Below are positions 12,681-24,985 of a stretch of DNA of 64,000 nt, piece after piece. Source of the DNA: Dermatemys mawii. Its lineage: Eukaryota > Chordata > Testudines > Dermatemydidae. A model generated the notes under the pieces. It did no database searches, had not been told where the DNA came from, and saw only the letters and a list, made by a program, of their open reading frames with translations. Made by a program: the position numbers and the translations under genes. The stretch spans positions 10,445,558 through 10,509,557 of the forward strand of contig ML677351.1 in the NCBI GenBank assembly GCA_007922305.1, written 5' to 3'. Within the stretch, counting starts at the first letter, position 1. Each line of letters begins with the position of its first letter.

Positions 12681-14653
12681 AATTTACCCTACATGTGAAA
12701 AACTGGGAACACTTTGCAAAAATCCATGTGCAAGATTCCACCAGGACTGAGCCACTTGTGTTTGAAATATTCAACTGGGGTTGAACATTTCTCCTTTTCT
12801 TGACTTCAAACACTGTCCCTGAGTTACATGCAATTCCATGCAGACTGCAGCAGCCTTTCCTGGACCACTCAGGCACTGTTTTCCCCAGGAATTGAAATGA
12901 GGGGGAGTGCGTTCAAATATACAGAGGGGTGCCAGCTGATGAGGGTTGAGATTCTGAGGGTGAAGGTGGGCAGTGTGGCATCACAGGAAAAACTGCAAAA
13001 TGTTTCACATTTTATTAGATTTCACTCATGTTTTAAAATCATTGCACAAATTAAAGTTGGCTATTCAAGCCTACTATGGAGCTCTATATCCTTCTTGGTG
13101 TCTTTTACTTTTGCACAACTCTATTAATGAATATCTTGAATGCAGTGCATTCATCTTTTGTGGCTTTTCATGTGTCTGATACTTCCATAGGTTCATGATC
13201 AGGCAGAAGACCACTCCTTTCAGAACACAAAATTCTATTAAATGAAGAAAAAGAACACTCCATGGTAGTTTTTGTCACTAGGAGTAGCAGGAGATGAATT
13301 CTTATTTCTTTCATCCCATGAAACATAGCACAAAGTTTGGATTGAACCACTAGCGATGAACTCAAATCTTCATTTGTTCATTGTAGGATATTGCCCTCTG
13401 TGTTCACATTCTTTATTCTGTCCTAATCACAAAGCAGCCCCATTGCTGGTAGTGCTTCACTCCTCCATTCAACTGTCAGTGTTTTATAAGACAGCATCTG
13501 AAAAAGCTACATTAAGGTTGAGTAGAATCCAAAAGTTGCTATTATGGCTGTGTAAAAATCAAGTCTGTGTGCTTTTCTGCTGGCTTAACAAATACCCTTC
13601 ACTTAAGGAGTCAATATACGTGCCTTAATTAGTCAACTTCTGAACTGAAGTCTTTGTTTCTTCCAGTATGTTTTAATGTCTCTCTCTCTGTTTGATCCAA
13701 ATTTAGCTTCTGTTGTTGGACAAAGATCCACTTCTGTTGTAGCAGATGCATGAATGGCATTGTTTAATGACCCAACTGGATTCAGCAGTAGACGTACAAG
13801 AGATAGAATAGGAAAAAAGTCTTCTCTGAACTTAGTAGCAAAAGTAGTTCACCAGCATCACTACTTAGATTTACCCCATCTCATTAGATACTTTCCAAAG
13901 CTAATAATAATGGTTGCAGTAATTTAAGACAACAGCCAAGGATCGCTTATAAGAAAGCCAGTGGGTTTTCCCAGGGTTGGACTCATTTGAATTTCAGTAT
14001 GAGTGTCTCTTCTCTTTTTTCCAAGATGTTCAGTCCTTTTGGACTCTTGCTGAAAAAAAGAATACAACGAAGAAATTAAAAGTATGAATGGCAGAATCTT
14101 CAAAAGACATTAAAAAAGTAGATTAGGGCTAGTTGGAGAAGATGGCCTCTGTAGTTTGTATAGAAGAGATTAGGGTTATACTTTTCTCTCATAAAAACTT
14201 GTATTCCCTTATGTCTTCCAGAGAAGCTTGCAACTCTACCAAATGCAGAACCAGCCATCTCTTTGGAGTTCAATGTACAAGCATTTAATGCTAAGATGTG
14301 GGTTGTCATCTATGCAGCCGATGTGTTTTCTATAACCTGCACATCTAGAAATGCATCTACTAGCCTACTACTGACATCAAGATAACATACGTAATGGCTT
14401 AATACTTGCACCCATCTGTATCAGTGCATTCATCGGCCACGTATGCACATTTTCAACTGCTGAGTCTTTCACTGTTGCACAGCTGAATTTCTTGCAGAAA
14501 GATAGGGAGCATTTGCCAGTGTTGGTTAGAACCAGTGTTCAACTTCACGACTAAGAAGTGACCATGCATTTAACATTGGCCTCCAGTTTGTAGTATGTGG
14601 TATGTCTTGCTTAAATAGACAGTATGATGTTACAGTCATGTTTGTTTGCATAG
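12681..14653. other. No gene seen
   Basis: Open frames of up to about 100 codons (for example 12828-13127) lack domains, compositional bias or splice-site context that would support an exon. No repeat family recognised. Confidence 0.45.
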
Positions 14654-14956
14654 AGGGGCGGCTCTATGTTTTTTGCTGTCCCAAGCGCAGCAGTCAGACA
14701 GCCTTCAGCGGCACGTCTGTGGGAGGTTCGCTGGTCCCGCAGATTCGGCAGCATTTCTGCGGGAGGTCTGCCGGTCCCTCAGTTTTGGCATACCCACCGC
14801 CGAAATGCCGCTGAATCCGCGGGACCAGCGGACATCACCCGCTTGTACACCTCTGAAGGCCACCTGACTGTCGCCCTGATAGCAACTGGCAGGCCATCCC
14901 CTGTGGCTTGCCGCTCCAGGTACGTGCTTGCTGCCCTGGTGCCTGGAGCTGCCCCT
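14654..14956. mobile_element. GC-rich non-autonomous DNA transposon with TIRs
   Basis: The left end is AGGGGCGGCTCTA and the right end, read on the reverse strand, is AGGGGCAGCTCCA. This gives 13-bp terminal inverted repeats with two mismatches around a 303-bp body. The body carries internal inverted words built on GGGAGGT, CCGCGGGA and GGCGGCATT-like motifs. It is sharply richer in GC than its surroundings. There is no coding potential; the ~130-codon open frame starting at 14666 is a by-product of composition. I recall similar units in turtle genomes. No clear target duplication was seen. Confidence 0.7.
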
Positions 14957-15384
14957 TTTTGGATAAGCTATGTTGTCTCTTCAGCATTCTTAACAGCCTC
15001 ATTAGGTACTTCTATAATTGGCTTTGACAGTGACTGGCTTATAAAGTTTTCTGCATGTTGATGCAGTCCAGAGGCTTGCTGTTTTGCAGCCATTGAATCA
15101 TTACACCATTCTCTTCCAGACTGAAGAGCTCATTATTAAATATTTATTACCCATATACATACTAATATGTTACACTGATGCCATTGTGTTTAATGAATAT
15201 TCAGCAGCTTTTTCCCCTTTTCCTTAGTTCCTCACCTTACTAATATTGGAGTGTCTTTTTTCTATAGGTTAGTATATCAATGATCTCAACTTATTATCAT
15301 ATACATCAATTCATTACCATAGCCCTTTTGTGGTTAGGTATCATATTTGTTATTTCTGTCCTAACCAGTTATTTCAGTTCTTTC
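14957..15384. other. No gene seen
   Basis: AT-rich sequence without recognised exons or repeats. Confidence 0.5.
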
Positions 15385-16030
15385 CAAGTTCCAAGTTGTG
15401 ATGTACCTGTTAAGTTTAAAAGGGTATGAATTTAGGAAGCTCCCTATGCCAACCTATTTCAATCCATCCTCTATGTTAAAAGTCACAGCCAAATATGGAC
15501 CTTATGCTTTAGCTCATCTCCATCTATTTAGGTGAAAGGGTCCCAACTTTCCCTTAGCTCAACATATAGGATGTGGCCTATAGGTCCCTTGTGTTACAGC
15601 CAAAAGATACTCTAATATAAACCTATTATAATAAACAAATTATCACACCAGTCAGAAAATAAGAAATTTATAAGAAAAGATATGTAGGCAAGCAAACAGG
15701 CTAGCCTTAGATGTATCTCATGTCACTGTTATGTATGTCAGTTCATTTCCAAGACACTTCTGTGGCTGAATTGTGTACCTGTGATCAGAACTTCCCCTTA
15801 AACTCTATTTTCATTTCTCCAAATACTTAGGTTTCTCGTGGGGCCATTTATCTGTTCAAAGTTCATGTTTAGGTCTTAAGCCTTATGCTAACTTGCTGAA
15901 ACTAATGTGTTAGAGGATACAGGCCTGTAAGTTTCCTGCATTACTGCTGAATATAATGCAAAACAGTGACTATAATAAAGGCAAGCTAGCCCACTGGGCT
16001 ATACAGGAAGACTTAGAATCTTCCAAGACT
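15385..16030 (-). repeat. Possible old LTR-derived sequence
   Basis: The stretch containing GGCAAGCAAACAGGCTAGCC, ATGTCACTGTTATGTATGTC and CACTTCTGTGGCTGAATTG resembles, from memory, antisense LTR sequence of reptile endogenous retroelements. No terminal TG...CA pair or target duplication could be fixed, so this is a weak call. Confidence 0.3.
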
Positions 16031-17224
16031 CAGCCCTAAATGACCATCTAAATGGGAGCAGTATAGCTGTGCTAAGCATTTGAATAGTGTTATTTAGTTT
16101 AAAAAAAAGCTTGCTCATTATGTTCCTCATTCTGTTCCTCTTGGGAGTATATTCTCAGGCTCCCTATCACAATTTAAATCTACATTAAACACATTTGTTT
16201 GAGTTGGCCCTGTCTTAATTTGTTCTGATTTGTAAAGGACTTTAAGGCTTCTGCAGGAGCAGTGCTATTTAAATGCAAATAATTGACTGAGAGGATGTCA
16301 TGTTTTAGGACAAAGCACTCAGTAAGAGTCAGATTAAGGGTTGCTGTTATTTTCTTAACTCTTTCTAAGGAAGCTATTTTGGTACAAAGAGCTTAGATGA
16401 TTCATAAATCATGATAAAATAACAAGCCAATGATGTCCCACTAGCATTCCAGCCACAAAAAGGGTCATATCATCAACCGGTGTAACTTGACATGGCTACA
16501 TATGGTACCATAAAAGTTCATTCATCTGTATAGATATGCAAAGAGTGAATTGTATATTAATCCCAAACTGATAATGATCAGTTTATGTAATACAACCACT
16601 TAGTACAACATCTTCCATAGAAATGGTATCAATAACAACATTACAGAATTAAAATACATTAGAGGAGGAGAGAAAAAAAATAGGGCAAGGGAGAACAGTT
16701 GTGTTTGTAGGTGAAATTTGAAAAGCAATGATAAAGGGCAGATAAAATAAGGTTATTCCAGATGATGGAAGTCTCATAGGAGACTGATATTTGATCAAAA
16801 ACAGCAAGACAAGGGACAAAAAGGAGGTTGGCATTATTTGAGAAAAAGGAATGAATGTTAAGAGGATACTGTGGTAAGGTTCATTAGACTGGCTGAGAAA
16901 GCCTACCTTTAAAACAAGGAGAATTTATTTTGAACTGGATGCAGACGTTTACAGCAATCTATTAAAGGCTTGAGAGACTGGTGATGTTGCTACACCTCTC
17001 AGAATAAGTGAGAAGGCTAGTACCAGCCTTTAACGTGAAGTGGGGCAGAATCTCAGAAATTGTCATAGCTGCAACTTAATGTAGTTCTGACAAGTTCCAC
17101 CAGGTAATGACCTGTTCCAGAGTCTGGAGAGAGGGGATTTGGGAAAATCAGAGAAAATATTTGTATTAGTCATGGCAAAAAATAAAATAAAATATGAATT
17201 AATCACTTTGTTATTCTATAAGAT
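16031..17224. other. No gene seen
   Basis: AT-rich sequence. No exon, repeat boundary or RNA gene recognised. Confidence 0.5.
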
Positions 17225-18245
17225 GACCAGAGGCTACATTCACAAGTGGGGCTTAGGTATCTAACTTCCTTTTCACAAGCCTAAATCCAACATTTAGGTG
17301 CCACTAACAGGCACAAAACCAGGACTCAGATGCCACCTAACTCTGTGCATGCCTGAATGTTCTCAAACTTGCCTAAGTCCCAAAGCTAATGAGCTGCTTG
17401 GAGCCCTAGCTCATGTCTAAGGCCTGGCAGGATTCCATCACCTAGCTCACTGATACAGCCAGATCTGGAAGGTGTGCTCTGAGCATGCCTAACTGCCACA
17501 GAAGATAGTGGCTGAAAATATTGGGGGTTGCTGGTATATGAGCATCCTAGAATTTAGGCACACATGTGGGAGACCCAAGTTCAAATCCCCACTCTGTTTG
17601 ATTTGCAACAGTGACTAGAACCTGGTTCTTCCTCATGCTACGTGGGGAAGGTGACCACCAGGCTACATAATTAATCTCCTGCTCTCCCACTCTCTCTCTA
17701 GCCCAATGAATATCTAATCATTTATAAAAAGTGGAACAGCTTCAGCAGGCAAGACTGAAAAACACCCCTCTCAGAGTGACCAATAGCCTAGTTGCTAGAG
17801 TACTTAGCTGGAATACGAGAAATCTGGGCAAAAGTCCCTGCTCCAGATTAGACAGAACGGGGTTTGGGCACAGATTTCCTATGCTCCAGGTGAGTGTCCT
17901 AACTTTTTTCTATAATGTGATGGAAGTCTTCCCATTCCCCCCACCCCGCACACACACACTTTTTTTTTTTCGGTACAAGGAAGGGCTGGAGCTGGTTTAG
18001 GTGATTAACTCAAGGACAGGATTCATAGCTGAGGATCAAGTGGAAAGGGGCATCTCCCTCCACTCTGTCAGGGGCCTAAAGCTCAAATCACTGAGAGTTC
18101 ATCCTTAAATATCTTTGTGGATCTGGGCACTAAGTCCCACCCCTTTCCTCTGCCTTTCATTCCTGCTGTCTAGACAGTTCCCATCTCAGCTTTGCAACAC
18201 CTACATCCCCTTTTGGAATTTAGCCCTAGGTGGATAAACACAGAT
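17225..18245. repeat. Old composite repeat with tRNA-like segments
   Basis: GGGAGACCCAAGTTCAAATCCCC at about 17569-17591 contains a near-canonical pol III B box (AGTTCAAATCC). A second tRNA-like module lies near 17785-17835 (AATAGCCTAGTTGCTAGAG... then AGTCCCTGCTCC), but its B box is decayed. Words such as CTTAGGTATCTAACT and TTTAGGTGCC at the left, and GGGGCCTAAAGCTCAAATC at the right, belong to a widespread reptile repeat that I recognise only from memory. It is not a functional tRNA: no cloverleaf can be drawn. A (CA)n/(T)n tract lies at 17949-17970. Confidence 0.45.
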
Positions 18246-21084
18246 CTTTGCTTAGCTCACTTTCCCAAGCACCCTTCTCTGTCACTCCCACTTATCAATG
18301 GAGAACAACACAACCAACACCCTTCACATTAAGATGCTGGGTCTACTGAAAGTTTGTAGATTATTTTTCTTTTTATTTCAAAGTACAATATGCAGAGAGA
18401 TACCAAAAGAATAAAAAGTTTTCAATGACAGAAAAAAACCCAGAACATATCTAAACTTAGTACAGGGCTTATATCAAATAATTGCTATAGTGCTTTTTTT
18501 AAGTGTCAATGGAGAGACCACATCTAGCACATCATGGTAGGCTACACTTCTACAAAGATCTAAACAGCTTGTAAAAAATTAATTGAAGAGACACAAAATA
18601 AGAGGGATTGTTTAAAAGAGAGATTAAGAGAACTAAACGCATATAGATGTGATAAACAACACAATAAGGGAGAGGAGTAAGATGATTATCTATAAGTATT
18701 TAAAAAGGGACCAATAAAGAAGAAAAGTGTTCAGGCTTTTCCAAAGAGGTGCCACAAGAAGAATTTGGATTACACTTAGGAAGGGTACATTTTAGGAAGT
18801 TGTGAGGTCTATTAGACTGTAGAATAGCCTCCAAAGATAAACAGCATGACGACATCATACTGAGACACTTAAAATTAGACAGGACAAAATCAGAAAGTAT
18901 TATAAGGAACAATGCTACATTGGCAGAAAAACTGACAAAATGATCTACTAGCCTTTTTCCATTTCTAATATCCATTATTTTATGATCTTGTAGATTGAAA
19001 AAAAAAATCAAATCAGAAATGCAGTTGTAGACAGTAGACAGGATCCCCGTTTTCCAATTTAACAGAAATGTCACCAAAAAATTTGCAAAGTACTATATTT
19101 TAAAAGAAAAAAAAAAGACATGCTGAAATTCACAAGCAGACACTTGGTTATTGCATGAATACAATATTTGTAACCCTTCTTCCATTATGTTCATTGAACT
19201 CTATACATTCTATACTGAAAAAGTCAGATATGAAAATGTATTCTGATTTAGTTGAGTGAATTAATGAATAATATTTATTGTTTGTTGTAAATATACTGTA
19301 CTCAGTATAAAGTATTTAGTATCCGTTCCCGGAACGTTAGACAGGTCCACTAATTTTTGCTCCTCCCTTTTGCCACAAAAAAATATTGTGAAAATGGGCC
19401 TACATAACATTAAATGAGCGGCATGAACTGGATGTACTTTAAGCATGAAGACTCCCTATGTTAATTGTACTTCACAGGACATTGGTATGCATTACTGCAT
19501 GTAAAAACAGCTATTTGCTTAGAAACAGCAAGGGCACTTACATGTCCACTTCATGTTCTCGAAAATGTGGTCTTACTACATGTAGTCATATAGAGTTAAC
19601 CCACCAAAATGAGAAGTCATTTGGGGGTGACTTCCAGCTGCTCCATTATACTCTTCTGAACTTCTTACCACTTCACATAATATAGAGTGTAAAACTAGCG
19701 TAATTGTCATGATGATTTTTTTTTTGATGCGCTATTCTGCCACATCAGAGAGAGGTAGAGGAAACTGAAGGATTTTTATTCTTGTGTTTGCAAACATTTC
19801 TTTATACGCACTCTGAAAAAGGAACCATCATACTGATTTAAATGCAACAATTTTTCTAACTGGATAGTTTTATATTAAGAATAATGTTTTTATTTTTGTG
19901 AAGAATCAGTCAAAAGTTGTGCAACTCTGTTTCATACAATTTGTGTATGTTTTTCACTAACAGATAGGATGAGGAATCAGGAATTAATCTTTTTAAAACT
20001 TTAATAGCCATTTAAGATCATTTGATTTAATTTAAAAGTGGAAATACTGCATTCCTTAACTGCAAAACAAAATAATGTGCATAATTACAGGTGGCAGGTG
20101 GTGCAGAGGAAGAAATGTTTTATTAATCATTATATTTGTTTCACTTAAAAAATCTGAAAGACTTCAGAGTTTTCATTTGTTGGTTTGGCTTCAGATTCAA
20201 GGAAGACATCAGAGTTGACAGTTTAATAGGGAAGAGTTAAAAATCCTAATTATTATTCAGAGCAAATTTGGTGGATCCCAAGATCATTTTGATTGGATAT
20301 TTGTAACAGAAATGTCACAGCCACAGGAGCATGAAAGCAGCAGCTGTCTGCTGTACAGACCAATTATTTCCATTGGATAGATTTGGGTAGGTTGCAATAA
20401 GTTGTTTCAAATCAAAATATCCTACTAATGTTTTATCTTTGCATATTTCCTTTTCCCATTAGTCTTCACAAGTTTTAGTTATTTCCCCTGCATCCAACCT
20501 GTCGGTAATGTATATTAAAGTAGCTTGAAATGTTCAGCTACTTGGGACCATAAATCCAGCAGGTCACTACAGACGCTCTTGGGGGACTTTGTTCTGTTTC
20601 TGCTGGAATTAAAACAAAACAATCAGGAGGCAAGTGTCACAGATACAGTGATAGCTTATTAGTTTGAGCTCTCATATCCCTGCAGATCTCAGCGACCTCA
20701 ATTTCCTTCAAAAATGGCTTCCGTGGGTTACCCAATCTTCCTGCTAAATAGCTCAGCCTTCCCTGGAGCTGAGGCCTTCAGCCCTCTGCATGGATCATTA
20801 TAGTTGGATAAAACAAAAAAAAAAAATGCCAGACAAATTCTAAATAAAAACTAGTACTATAAAAAGAGTTTTTAAAAATTTTTCCTTAGAATTTTTAGTC
20901 ATTCTCATTATGAATGGAGGCTTAACTGAAATTATGTTTTACACAGTGGGGCTACTATGAAATTGAGCTGTTATTTTTAGCGTAATTAACAATACATGAA
21001 GGCACATAAATGAAAATAAAGCATTCTGCATTTACACATGCAGAGAAAGGTACTGTATGTGGCCTGCTATGGAAGGCGGTAAGG
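18246..21084. other. No gene seen; AT-rich
   Basis: About 2.8 kb without a recognised exon or repeat boundary. The open frame on the minus strand at 18700-19077 (125 codons) is rich in hydrophobic residues from AT-rich DNA and shows no known motif. Confidence 0.45.
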
Positions 21085-21691
21085 CAGTGATGGGCAAACT
21101 ACGGCCCACGGGCCACATCCGGCCTCCCAGGACCATCCTGACCAGCCCGCCTGAGTTCCTGGTGGGGGAGGCTACTCCCATCCCCTCCCCCGCCTTCCCT
21201 GCTTTCCCGCCAGCAGCATGGTAAGGGGGCCGGGGGATTGGATAAGGGGCAGGGAGTCCCGGGGGACGGTCAGGGGACAGGGGGCTATTGGATGGGGTGG
21301 AGGTTCGGAGGGGGTGGTGGTCAGCGGATGGGGAACGGGGAGGGGAGGTTGGATATGGCGTGGGAGTCCTGGAAGTCTCTCAGGGGGTGGGGGTAGATAG
21401 GGTTCGGGGCAGTCAAAGGATGGGGAGCAGGAGAGGTTGGAAAGGGGGTGGAGTTCTAGGGGGGTGGTTAGGGGCAGGGGATCTCTGGAGGAGGGGTCAG
21501 GGACAAGAAGCAGGGGGGTCTGGATGGGTCTGGGATTCTGGGTGGTGGTGGTTAGAGGGTGGGAAGTGGGAAGGGGTTCGATAGGGGCTAGGGGCAGGCT
21601 GTTTGGGTAGGCACAGCCTACTCTGACCCGGCCCTCCATACAAGTTTTCAACCCTGATGTGGCCCTTGGGCCAAAAAGTTTGCCCACCTTG
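21085..21691. mobile_element. hAT-like non-autonomous element with G-rich core
   Basis: Left end CAGTGATGGGCAAACTACGG; the right end read in reverse is CAAGGTGGGCAAACTTTTTG, so the two ends share GTGGGCAAACT-type terminal repeats. Flanks CGGTAAGG (21077-21084) and ATGTAAAG (21692-21699) agree at 5 of 8 bases, compatible with a decayed 8-bp hAT target duplication. The interior, about 21170-21600, is a degenerate minisatellite of GGGGnnGGG-type units, extremely G-rich on the + strand. The 201-codon proline-rich frame on the minus strand is a by-product of this skew. hAT-like calls rest on the end motif and duplication length. Confidence 0.7.
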
Positions 21692-22046
21692 ATGTAAAGG
21701 GTAAGAATCATGGAGATAGTTAAGCACTTCATGAAGAGAATCAGAGTATTGAAACAGGGGTGGTGGGGAATAGCCAATTATAATGTATAGGACCATCAGT
21801 CAATTTATTAACAATGCAACATTATTGAACAAATAAATAAACAAACAAACAAACCAAACACTAAAACATATTAATTTAGTTAACCATTAAGGCTTAGAAA
21901 ATGCAGAAAGGGAGAAATCTGTCTACATCCCATAAAACTCTTTCATAATGAGGGAAGCAGTGAAATCAGATCCAGTTTTAACCTTACTATGAATAAATGA
22001 TATGCAAATTAGATATACTGTCATTCAAACTTACCTCCCCTCTTCC
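21692..22046. other. No gene seen; AAAT/AAAC simple repeat
   Basis: An (AAAT)n/(AAAC)n tract lies at about 21830-21865. The rest is AT-rich sequence with no recognised feature. Confidence 0.6.
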
Positions 22047-23236
22047 TGTGACGAGCTGTATCACAGAAAACCCTTAGGGAACTGCAAACCGATGCGCTTA
22101 AACTATTCTGAGCCATTTCCTCTGCCAGGTTGGGACTTCAGAACACTGCCTGGTTTGAGCCAGACCTGCTAGCCTGCTGCAAAGCCAGATCCTGGTCTGA
22201 ATCACATCCCCTGAATGCTGCAGGCTTAACTGAAAACAGCTATAGAAGTGTTCCTGTCTCTAACATTCAGATGCCCAGATCTCAGTGGGGTCAAACCCCA
22301 AATAAATCTGGTTTACCCTGTATAAAGCTTATACAGGATAAACTGAGAAATTGTTCACCCTCTATAACACTGTTTCCCTCCCCATCCTCACCCCAGGTAT
22401 TAATACATACTCTGGGTTAATTAATAAGTAAAAAGTGATTTTTATTAAATGCAAAAAGTTGGATTTAAGTGGTTTCAAGTAATAACAGACAGAACAAAGT
22501 GAATTACCAAACAAAATAAAATACAAGAACACGCAAGCCTATTCCTAATGCATTATGAAACTGAATACAGATAAAATCTCACCCTCGGAGATGTTCCAAT
22601 AAACCTCTTTTACAGCCTAGACTCCTTCTAGTCTTGGTCCAGCAATGCCTCACACCCCCATGGTTATTGTCCTTTGTTCCATTTTCTTTTAGGGTATTCT
22701 TTGGATATAGAGAAGCTATCCCTTGAGCCAGCTGAAGACAAAATGGAGGGGGTTTCCCAGGGGCTTAAATAGGCTCTCTCTTGTGGGTGGACACCCTCCC
22801 TACCCCGTGTAGAATCCCAGCTACAAGATGGAGTTTTGGAGTCACATAGGCAAGTCACATGTCCATGCATGACTAAGAACTTACAGGTAGCAGCCATTGA
22901 ATGTCCTCAGGTAGACTTGTGTGGATTGGAGCCTACCAAGAGCCATTGTCTCGTAAGTGTTTCTTGACTGATCATTTAACTTGCAAATTCCTTTCTAAAG
23001 AAGCTGCCCAAATGCCTTAGTAAGGCTACTTAAAAACCAAATGAGTACACAGCCAATATTCCTAACTTCGAATGCAAAAATGATACATGCATACAAATAG
23101 GATGAAAAGATTCTGTAGATCATAGTCTTTGCAGAGCTACGTTACATGGCAAATGTAGCATAAAACATATTCCAGTTATGTCATATTTACATTCATAGGC
23201 ATATTTCCATAAAGCATTATCGGGTGCAACATCACA
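22047..23236 (-). mobile_element. Long solo LTR of an endogenous retrovirus-like element, antisense
   Basis: The unit begins TGTGACGAGC and ends CAACATCACA, giving TG...CA ends on either strand. Flanks CTTCC (22042-22046) and CTGCC (23237-23241) are a 5-bp duplication with one mismatch. Read on the minus strand there is a TATA-like CTATTTAAGCCCC near 22772-22760 and an AATAAA signal at 22446-22441, in the right order for U3-R-U5. At about 1190 bp it is a long LTR. No internal gag, pol or env sequence borders it, so it is a solo LTR. I recognise the text as an abundant turtle LTR from memory. Confidence 0.75.
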
Positions 23237-23241
23237 CTGCC

Positions 23242-24414
23242 AATCTCCAAGGAGAGATAAAGAGAAAGACTCATTGACCTCAGGCTGCACAGAGTCCAAA
23301 TAGCTGGGATAAAACTTCACAGGCTTGGAGTGGGAATAGGATGTAATAAGACAGTTTCACCCCCATTCACAGCACAGGTCTCCTGGACATATACAAACAA
23401 ACTTAGGACATGAGCCAGGACTCCACAAGCCAGTGTTCAAAACTGTTGGCAGGTATGACATAAATCTTGGCTTTCTCCTCAAGCTTGAATGTTTCTATAG
23501 CTTTTATTACATGATCTTTCTGTTTCATTCATATATTCAGTTCCTCCCACAAGGGGCTCTAACTGTTTTTATAACCTAGCTGGAGTTAACTAGAAGCACC
23601 TGCCACTATGACTCCGCTATATTTACCTTACAAACTTATATAGAGTTTGAGCACCTGACATCAGGATGCCTCAAAGGAGAAGTCCTGCATCCCCATACAG
23701 TGTCTCTTAAAATCTGTTCTGGAGCAAATAGCTAGAGCATATTATCAAGTTTCGCATTGGATTCTAATCTTTTAGGTTAGATTAGGTAAATGTCAGAATG
23801 TTATTCTTATGTTTATGAATTATTCACAATGTCCTACAGCAAAGCTATTATTGGCACCACCATGACCTGAAAGTAGTTTAATTTTTGAAATACCATGAAT
23901 GAATTTACAAGTGTGAAAGAACATTTTTAAGATTTTCAAGAAAATCACCACTCACAGGAAAATCACTATTTTAGCATTCAGTATTACAAACAAAAGCCAA
24001 ACCTGCTTCAACATCAGACATACACAGAAACTGGCAGCATTATCTACAGCCAGGATTTTGGATGTTTACTCTTGATCTTTCAGCTGATTAAACAAAACTT
24101 GGTCAAAGAGGCTTTGCATAATGAAAAACAACCCTGGATTTTGCCCATAACTAGAACACAAATAGTCAGAAAAGTTCTGGTTCTGCCTACCTTCCCAACC
24201 TCCTTCAGCTAACAAATTATGGTTAATTTTACAATTTGTCCTTTTTTCTGTTACAGAATTATCCAGGAATAGACTTTGATTTTACAAATATGTTGTTATT
24301 CACAATATATCTACGCCTGGGTAGTGTGCACATATTTCATTCAGAGAAAGTGAGGGAGATTCCCACATCTGAGCCATTCTTTTCAGTGATAAATCTGAGG
24401 AACTGTCTAAATTG
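23242..24414. other. No gene seen
   Basis: Moderately AT-rich sequence. The part up to about 23470 continues in the same style as the LTR but without recognisable retroviral coding. Nothing else supported. Confidence 0.4.
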
Positions 24415-24985
24415 AGGTGTCAATACAAGAGGTTTTGGAACAAACTGATAAATTAAACAGTAATAAGTCACCAGGACCAGCTGGTATACACCCAAGAATT
24501 CTGCAAATACTCAAATATGAAATAGTGGAAACAGCAACATCGGTATGTAACATGCAGCATAAATCAGCCTTTATATCAATCAGATGACTGAGGATAGCTA
24601 ATGTGACACCAATCCTGGCAAATACAGGTCAGTAAACCTAACTTCAGTACAGGCAAATTGGTTGAACCTATAGTAAAGACCAGAATTATCAGACACATAG
24701 ATGAACATGATTTGTTGGGGAAAAGTCAACACAGCTTTTCTAAAGGGAAATCATGCCTTACCAATCTTTCAGAATTCTTTGAGAGGATCAACAAGCATGC
24801 GGACAAGGTCTCTCACGAAAGGCTTTTAAGCAAAGTAACCAGTCATGGGATCAAAAGTAAGGTCCTCTCATGGATCAGTAACTGGTTAAAAGATAGGATA
24901 CAAAAGATAGGAATAAATACACCATTTTCAGCAAATAGCAGTGTCCCCCATGGATCTGTTTTGAGACAAGTGCTGTTCAACATAA
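24415..24985 (+). mobile_element. CR1 LINE reverse-transcriptase fragment
   Basis: The sequence matches the central reverse-transcriptase region of an older CR1 lineage. Landmarks are AATAAGTCACCAGGACCAG, GGATAGCTAATGTGACACCA, AGTCAACACAGC, GTCCTCTCATGGATCAGTAA and TGTTTTGAGACAAGTGCTGT. A deletion near 24800-24812 joins GACAAGG to GTCTCTCACG and removes the bases that normally encode the DFxKAFD catalytic block. Frameshifts elsewhere also disable it. At about 24986 it stops abruptly against an antisense LINE tail. Confidence 0.85.

Noticed and set aside
14666..15061. 131-codon open frame, plus strand
   Set aside because: Starts inside a GC-rich terminal-inverted-repeat element and runs into unrelated flanking DNA; three overlapping frames are open there.
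17569..17591. tRNA gene suggested by a B-box match
   Set aside because: No acceptor, D or anticodon stems can be paired around it; it fits a tRNA-derived repeat.
21172..21777. 201-codon proline-rich open frame, minus strand
   Set aside because: It lies in the G-skewed core of a hAT-like element; overlapping frames on both strands are also open, and residue content simply mirrors base skew.
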